From: Syngnathus acus | Taxonomy: Eukaryota > Chordata > Actinopteri > Syngnathiformes > Syngnathidae | Reading direction: 5' to 3' | NCBI RefSeq assembly: GCF_901709675.1 | Contig: NC_051101.1 | Coordinates: 9,010,501 to 9,074,500, forward strand | DNA: 64,000 bases | In this document: one piece after another, positions 58,901 to 64,000 of the stretch | How the letters are laid out: every line of letters begins with the position of its first letter | Position numbering within the stretch: the first letter of the stretch is position 1 | Translations under genes and position numbers: made by a program | Notes under the pieces: generated by a model | Databases searched by the model: none | The model's input: only the letters and a program-made list of their open reading frames with translations | What the model was told of the DNA's origin: nothing

Positions 58901-61900
58901 TTACACAGCAGGCCTTCACATTCCATACTGTTTTCCATTTTGCCATCACAGCTTGTACTGTTGTTGCAACAAGATATGAAAATAAAAAATATATATGTTA
59001 CCTGCTGCAACATGCCATATCTTTATCAATCTTCCAGACTGTCATGTGTAGCAACACTAAACAAACCACTTTGGTAAAAATGTTAAGACTGAAAATTCTC
59101 TACTGCGAGAACAAAACATCCTTGGTATACAATTTGAAGTCATTCCTCTAACTCCCATTTAATTTAACCATTAGCAGGAACCTTATTTTCTAACACCTAA
59201 GTAGAGCAGCTCTAATTAATGCCATGACTACTTTATTGTGCTTTTTGTTGCAACTAAAATAAAACAAGCTAGTGGTCGATCTTCGCAAAGTAATGTGTAG
59301 GTGAAGTAATTATTTACCTGCAAATGGGGAAACACTTCAACACACCGCATCACACATTACTTATCTATCAGAATTAATCATTACAAAGGTCTGCTAAAGA
59401 ACTAAAAAACAAATAAAATAAAAAAAAGTGAGCCAACAAAGACCCCAATTAATTTGTCTATGGATTACGAAAAGAGCTGTGGAATAAAAATGCTTTTTCC
59501 CATTTTCACCAATATTCTGACATTAATTTCTCATAAATAATGCATTAATCTGAATAGCAAGAGGAAGAAAAAAATACAACCACTCCAGTGAGCTACAACA
59601 AATAAAATCTAACCTGACTTAAAAATCTTACCACCTTATTCCATAAATATTAAAAATACACCCAAATGTGACTTATATTTTAGAAGCCCTGATAATTTAA
59701 ATCATTTACTACTGCACACAAGATGGCTGATTTCTAAATATTAAACGTTTGTTAAATGTACAATATTTTCAATCCAATGCGATGTTATACCTGGTGCGCT
59801 CGTCCTTAAAGCTGTCACCTTGAGTTTCAGGGAGAGTCCAGGAGAACCAGCTCGTCTTCTATCCATCTCACAGTTCCTGAGAATCAGAGAAAAGTCTCCC
59901 TGACTCTGGAGAGGTTGGGTGTCCTTCAGAGCCGTCACCAGCGCCAGCCTGCCTTTGTTGTGGTACTCGGCCGCAGTTTCCTTCTTCAGACAACGTGGCT
60001 CAGTCAGGTTAAGGAACTCTATCGCTGCTCTTTGTTTATTTGTGAGCTCAAAGTACCACTCCATCACGTCATCGTCGGGAAAACTCTCGGGGAAGTTTGG
60101 AGAAAGCAACTCAGAGGAATATGTTCCATGTGACAAAGATAATGTAACTTTGGCAAGAGCTAAAAAAGAACAAAACACAACGCCATTTAGATACGAGACA
60201 AGATGGAGAAGATTGTATCAAGTAGCAAACTTACATTTGATGTCCTCTCCAACAGAAATGGTAAAATAGTCACTTTGGACCTCCAGTCCTGGTGGGACAT
60301 CCAAAGAGAAGCTACCCTGGTTTAGAATTTGCATACTTCTGATAGGGCCCGTTGTGCAGTATTTGCCAATGACCACACTGCCTGTCTTCTGAAAGGCCTT
60401 GAAGGTATAGGTGTGCATATCTGGACACTTTTCAGATGGAAGAATCTGTCTCATGCCTGTCTCTGGGAAGTCCACTTGGACCGACTTTGGTCTAGAGGCC
60501 TTCAGGTTCCAGGTGAACCTACGGTGGAAATCCAACCACGATGTGCTGACTGGAACCGACCACCAACCGCATTCCTCGATGGTACATTCTAAGGAGAAAT
60601 ATTTACTACAGTCGTCAGCATCAATATAGCTTCGTGATCGCCAAAAAACGTGCTCAAAGGCCATATTTGCAAATATTCAGACAACACTGTGTGATTGGAA
60701 ATGTTACCTATATTTTGTATGCTCTCCACTTTGAATTCATCTTCAGGTTGGGGGCAAGAGAATTCCACTGAAACAGGGTTGCCGACTTTCAACAATAGCG
60801 CCTCTTCACAATTTTGCCTTCCCTCGGTGCACACTTTGCATGATGAGCCTTTGGCCAGCCTGCTGATGTTGACAGTGGTATCTCCATCATGGATGAAGGT
60901 AAACGACTGGATCCCTGGAAATGAAGCCCATTGCACCAGAATGTATGCTTTCACTTTCTATTCTCTAAAGATTTCCGAAACGTTTCATTTGCAATGGGAC
61001 GCTTTTTAGTCATGATGAGGTTGAGATTGAAAATACTGCTGGCATGGCTTAAATATTCATCGCTTGTGAAATCAGTAACTGAACTGCTATGATCAAGTTT
61101 CCGTCGAGTGAAAATATATTCTATATACCCATCCAACTAGTTTCTATCGACTGCTTGGTTAAAATGGATTGGTCATTCACACTCATATTCAAACTTGTGG
61201 GTAATTTAGGGTCTTCACTGAAAGTAAAATGAAAGTTTTGGAAATGTGGGAATAAGATGGAGGTCTTGGCAAAAATCCAAATAAAATCAACGAGATTATT
61301 TTAACTCCACACTTGAAGTCTGAACCAAGATTCGAACCCAGAACCTCAGAATTTTTTAGGCAAACCACTCATTCACCATACAGAAAGTCAACTATAACTG
61401 AAGAGCAACTTAAATTTGATTAGATATTTATCAGCCTGCAAACTTTGCATTTTTTAATTGAATAATATATGTCACATATGATAATCATTGATAATTTCCC
61501 CCATGTTTCGATTTTCAAAGTTTATAAAAAAAAAAAGTTTTATTATCAATATGTAGCTTTTCCAAATTTCCATATACTGCTTACCCATCATTCAAAATAA
61601 ACATCCACGTTGATAAAGTATATTAAATATTCTACCAGCCCCGAAACCTGCACAGCGATGTTAAAAAAAAAAAAACTACGCAACAAAAAAGCAACCGGTA
61701 CACTCCCTAAAAAATCAACACCACCACAGAACTACTTTACGCACACTGTTATCCAATAACCAAATCCGTATTTAATCTGCGTAATTCCTTAGTTACCAAC
61801 CAACACTACTTTCCTAGAGCTTTTTTTTTTTTTTATCGTTGATTACTATAATAAAATATCTTAACTTACCTGAGGCAACGAAAACAAAAAGAAAAAAACA

Positions 61901-61924
61901 GACTTGGATTCTCAAAAGCGGCAT
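55941..61924 (-). CDS. cdcp1: CUB domain-containing protein 1
   Basis: Nine minus-strand exons: 61870-61924, 60708-60914, 60235-60588, 59791-60159, 58395-58592, 57910-58278, 57184-57531, 57027-57114 and 55941-56352. Total 799 aa (human 836). CDCP1 is a type I plasma-membrane glycoprotein phosphorylated by Src family kinases, which then recruits PKC-delta and alters adhesion. Seen here are a signal peptide (QVCFFLFVFVASG), a large ectodomain of CUB-like modules with paired cysteines and many N-X-S/T sites, a membrane helix (LLIIILSVVAALVLLFIAVL), a poly-Lys stop-transfer run, and a tail with SHVYASIEDTLVYTHLL. The two tyrosines in that motif correspond to human Tyr734 and Tyr743, the main Src sites. 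The tail is shorter and otherwise diverged. Gene order and strands with clec3b and tmem158 equal those in human. Confidence 0.94.
57619..57842. mobile_element. 224-bp inverted-repeat element (type B, short copy)
   Basis: The termini are TACCGTATTTTCCGCACTAT and the exact inverse. GGTGCGCCTTATA subterminal repeats are present, but most of the centre seen in the copies at 12.3 and 35.1 kb is missing. It lies in a cdcp1 intron. It is an internally deleted or otherwise derived family member. Confidence 0.8.
58593..59790 (-). other. cdcp1: Largest cdcp1 intron
   Basis: About 1.2 kb of AT-rich intronic DNA between the exons at 59791-60159 and 58395-58592. I see no exon or recognisable repeat in it. 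Confidence 0.6.
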
Positions 61925-63553
61925 GCTGCCGAACCATTCACAGGTACTGCGACTTTGTTCCCTAGTGGAATCGCTGAACCTTTGAGCATGCCGGACTACT
62001 CATCGTAGTGAGGGGGAAGTGTTCGTCAACTGTGCAGTTCGTTGATGAATCTGCACTCCAAACTCCACTTCCTGGCTCTGTGTGTACGTGTGCGAAAGGT
62101 GTGGTAGGTAAACTGCAAGTAAGGGAGGCAACTTGCCTGAGGTAAGTAGTTTACGCACACTATATACGTATGTCAAGTTGAAGATACGTGTGTAAAACAA
62201 AACAACAGATAGGTAAAAGTATAACTGATTCAAGCCTCTACTTTGGTACAAATAAAACACACACTGAAATGTACTAGGGGTTTTTTTTCTTCACAACTTC
62301 GCATACAAATTGAAGCAACGCCTTAACTAAGTAACAAAGCTTAGTCTGACCTGTTTTTCATGATTAGAGGATTTTTGAAAACCAGAAGCTTAAAAAGACA
62401 AAAGACAACAAATCATCTTGAATGTGGCCATGAATGGGTATTTAAAAAAAAAAAACCCAAAGCCTCAGGAGTAGTGGAGCCTTTTCTGCAGATATGTCTG
62501 GGTGATAGTGTTCCCTTTAAAGTGCACAGCAGGGAGTCGCGGGGTTTGGCACAATGCGTATGAATGGCTTGTTTGTCACGTTTCTGCCTTTGGAGGCATT
62601 TAAAATGCTTTTTCTTTCCTCCGGAATTCAATTATGTTCGCCACAGAAACCCTCAAGCAATGCATATTAGCAAATGTCAGTCAATAAAGGCCTGATATCA
62701 GACTTATGTAGAGATTATCATTGATATCATATATCATTTGAATTTATTTCTTCTCCTCAAACAATGAGAATCGATGGGAAAATGTATCGATAAGGAGTAT
62801 TGATAATGGAACAGGGATCAGTCATTTCTAATCAATAACCATCCCTATAGGCTATACTGCTTCTCATATTGTACAAACAGACATTTTTCTCCCCATTAGG
62901 AGTGGGGCAGACAGATTCAGTCATCAATCACAATTTTGTCATTTTTAAAATTCCCACATTTCCAATCATTTGCTTCTCAAGATGTGTTCTAGTGCAAAAA
63001 GAAAACTTATTTTTAAATCACAAAATAAACAGCATAGATAAAATGTCTAATATTTTATTGTAATGTATATTGTTTATATTGTAACAGATACAAATAAAAC
63101 ACATACTGTATATTGATCTTGATATTATAAATCTATCATTAAAAACACTGAAAAGTGAAAACCACTTCAACAACTCCTTTGTCAGAAAAGGCGTACATTT
63201 TATACAACGATTATATGTTTTCAGTACATGTGCAGTGCAAAAGTTCTACACGAGGTATAAGGCAAACATTCTAGAAAGGTTGAAAACTACAAAGACGGTT
63301 TTGAGAGAAAATTGTGCACGATATACGCTGACATATTTGGCTATATAGGCCTACAAGTATACAAAAACAGATTGGTCCCACTAGAACTCACGCATACATA
63401 GAGAACATTCCTACCTTGTTCCTCTGAAGAGGTTTGTTGGAATTCCAAATGACCTACATTTCAATTAACAGTCATTCATTCATTGTGGCAAGGAGTATAA
63501 TGGCTACAATTAATTTTAGGTATAGGCAGCACGGGCTCGTCAGATCAGATCAG
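61925..63553. other. cdcp1 promoter side and tmem158 3' UTR
   Basis: The region just above 61925 on the minus strand carries the cdcp1 5' UTR and promoter. From about 62.6 to 63.5 kb the AT-rich sequence is most likely the long tmem158 3' UTR. Minus-strand AATAAA signals (TTTATT on the plus strand) occur near 62745 and 63054. No further exon is supported. Confidence 0.45.
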
Positions 63554-64000
63554 TCATCTTGGTCTTCTCTGCTCCATCCCATTAGGTAGGAAGCCTGCAA
63601 TGATAGGAACCGGCCATATGAGAGCAGCAACACTCCACACAATAATGACCAGAGTCATGAAACAAGCCACAAGTGTGGACTCGATGGGCTTTCTGTTCAG
63701 CCTCCAACTTTTGTCACCCTTCAGCTCGTCGAGGCTGAAATCCACGCAGCAAAACGTGACTTGATCGCCGCTCTGCTGGCCCCTCGCCCTGCCGGGGACG
63801 AGCCTCCTGTAGCGGGACAGCCCGCAACCCACGCATAGCCTCAACTCCTGCTGACCCCCGGTGGTCCCCAGATGCTCGATGATGACGGGCGAGATGGCCC
63901 GGTTGAACGAGGCGGAGAAAAAAGCCCGTCCGTGGTTGTTGGTGGTGTAGATGAGCACGTCGCACTGGAAGCCGAAGCTGCTGTCCCAGCGGGCCACCAA
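63554..64000 (-). CDS. tmem158: Transmembrane protein 158, C-terminal part (partial)
   Basis: A single open frame runs from the window edge to TGA at 63554-63556, giving 148 codons of coding sequence. The C-terminal 45 residues are diagnostic: ACFMTLVIIVWSVAALIWPVP followed by IIAGFLPNGMEQRR, as in vertebrate TMEM158 (also called RIS1, Ras-induced senescence 1). The upstream part is a Cys- and Arg-containing ectodomain (LRLCVGCGLSRYRR, VTFCCVDFSLDELKGD). The mammalian gene is intronless, which agrees with the absence of introns here. The protein sits in a membrane and its function is poorly defined. The N-terminus lies beyond the window. Confidence 0.95.
   Translation of the reverse strand: MVARWDSSFGFQCDVLIYTTNNHGRAFFSASFNRAISPVIIEHLGTTGGQQELRLCVGCGLSRYRRLVPGRARGQQSGDQVTFCCVDFSLDELKGDKSWRLNRKPIESTLVACFMTLVIIVWSVAALIWPVPIIAGFLPNGMEQRRPR

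Overview
The window is nuclear genomic DNA from a ray-finned fish, most likely a percomorph teleost. Every gene is split by short GT-AG introns, and the proteins match vertebrate families throughout. The intervening DNA carries fish-type interspersed repeats: an AFC/V-type tRNA SINE, short terminal-inverted-repeat elements and long microsatellites. I cannot name the species. Gene models were built by hand: I read exons in the correct phase, checked splice sites, and confirmed that the summed exon lengths divide by three.

Layout, left to right. (1) 1-2591, plus: 3' two thirds of an NDRG1-type gene, cut by the window edge. (2) 2592-13059: intergenic DNA and probably the 5' end of ptk2, with a GC-rich candidate first exon near 4250-4553 and several repeats. 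(3) 13104-35698, plus: complete coding region of focal adhesion kinase (ptk2), 31 constitutive coding exons giving 1082 aa. It also has three in-frame microexons (18, 21 and 9 nt) and a candidate alternative last exon. (4) 37110-37918, minus: a small Ly6/uPAR three-finger, probably GPI-anchored protein. (5) 38878-42758, minus: a diverged CLPTM1L-like gene, 17 exons, 527 aa. (6) 43531-47898, plus: mrs2, the mitochondrial Mg2+ channel, 12 exons, 450 aa. Its fourth intron contains an oppositely oriented gene for an integrin-beta stalk fragment that stops before the membrane segment. (7) 49102-52601, plus: fez2, 9 exons, about 374 aa. (8) 53887-54707, plus: clec3b (tetranectin), 198 aa. (9) 55941-61924, minus: cdcp1, 9 exons, 799 aa. 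(10) 63554-64000, minus: C-terminal part of tmem158, cut by the window edge.

The genes do not form one pathway. ptk2, the integrin-beta-like gene and cdcp1 all relate to integrin/Src adhesion signalling, but their adjacency may be coincidental. From general knowledge of the human map, ndrg1, ptk2 and Ly6 genes lie on 8q24, mrs2 on 6p22, fez2 on 2p22, and clec3b-cdcp1-tmem158 on 3p21.31 in the same order and orientation as here. The window therefore joins several ancestral blocks.

The most interesting signals are the 18-nt and 21-nt microexons flanking the ptk2 autophosphorylation exon, the 9-nt Pro-Trp-Arg microexon, the possible alternative kinase-plus-Pro/Ser-tail terminus of ptk2, and the nested integrin-beta stalk gene with an apparent frame break after its signal peptide. 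The unusual C-terminus of the CLPTM1L-like protein and a family of five related inverted-repeat elements also stand out.
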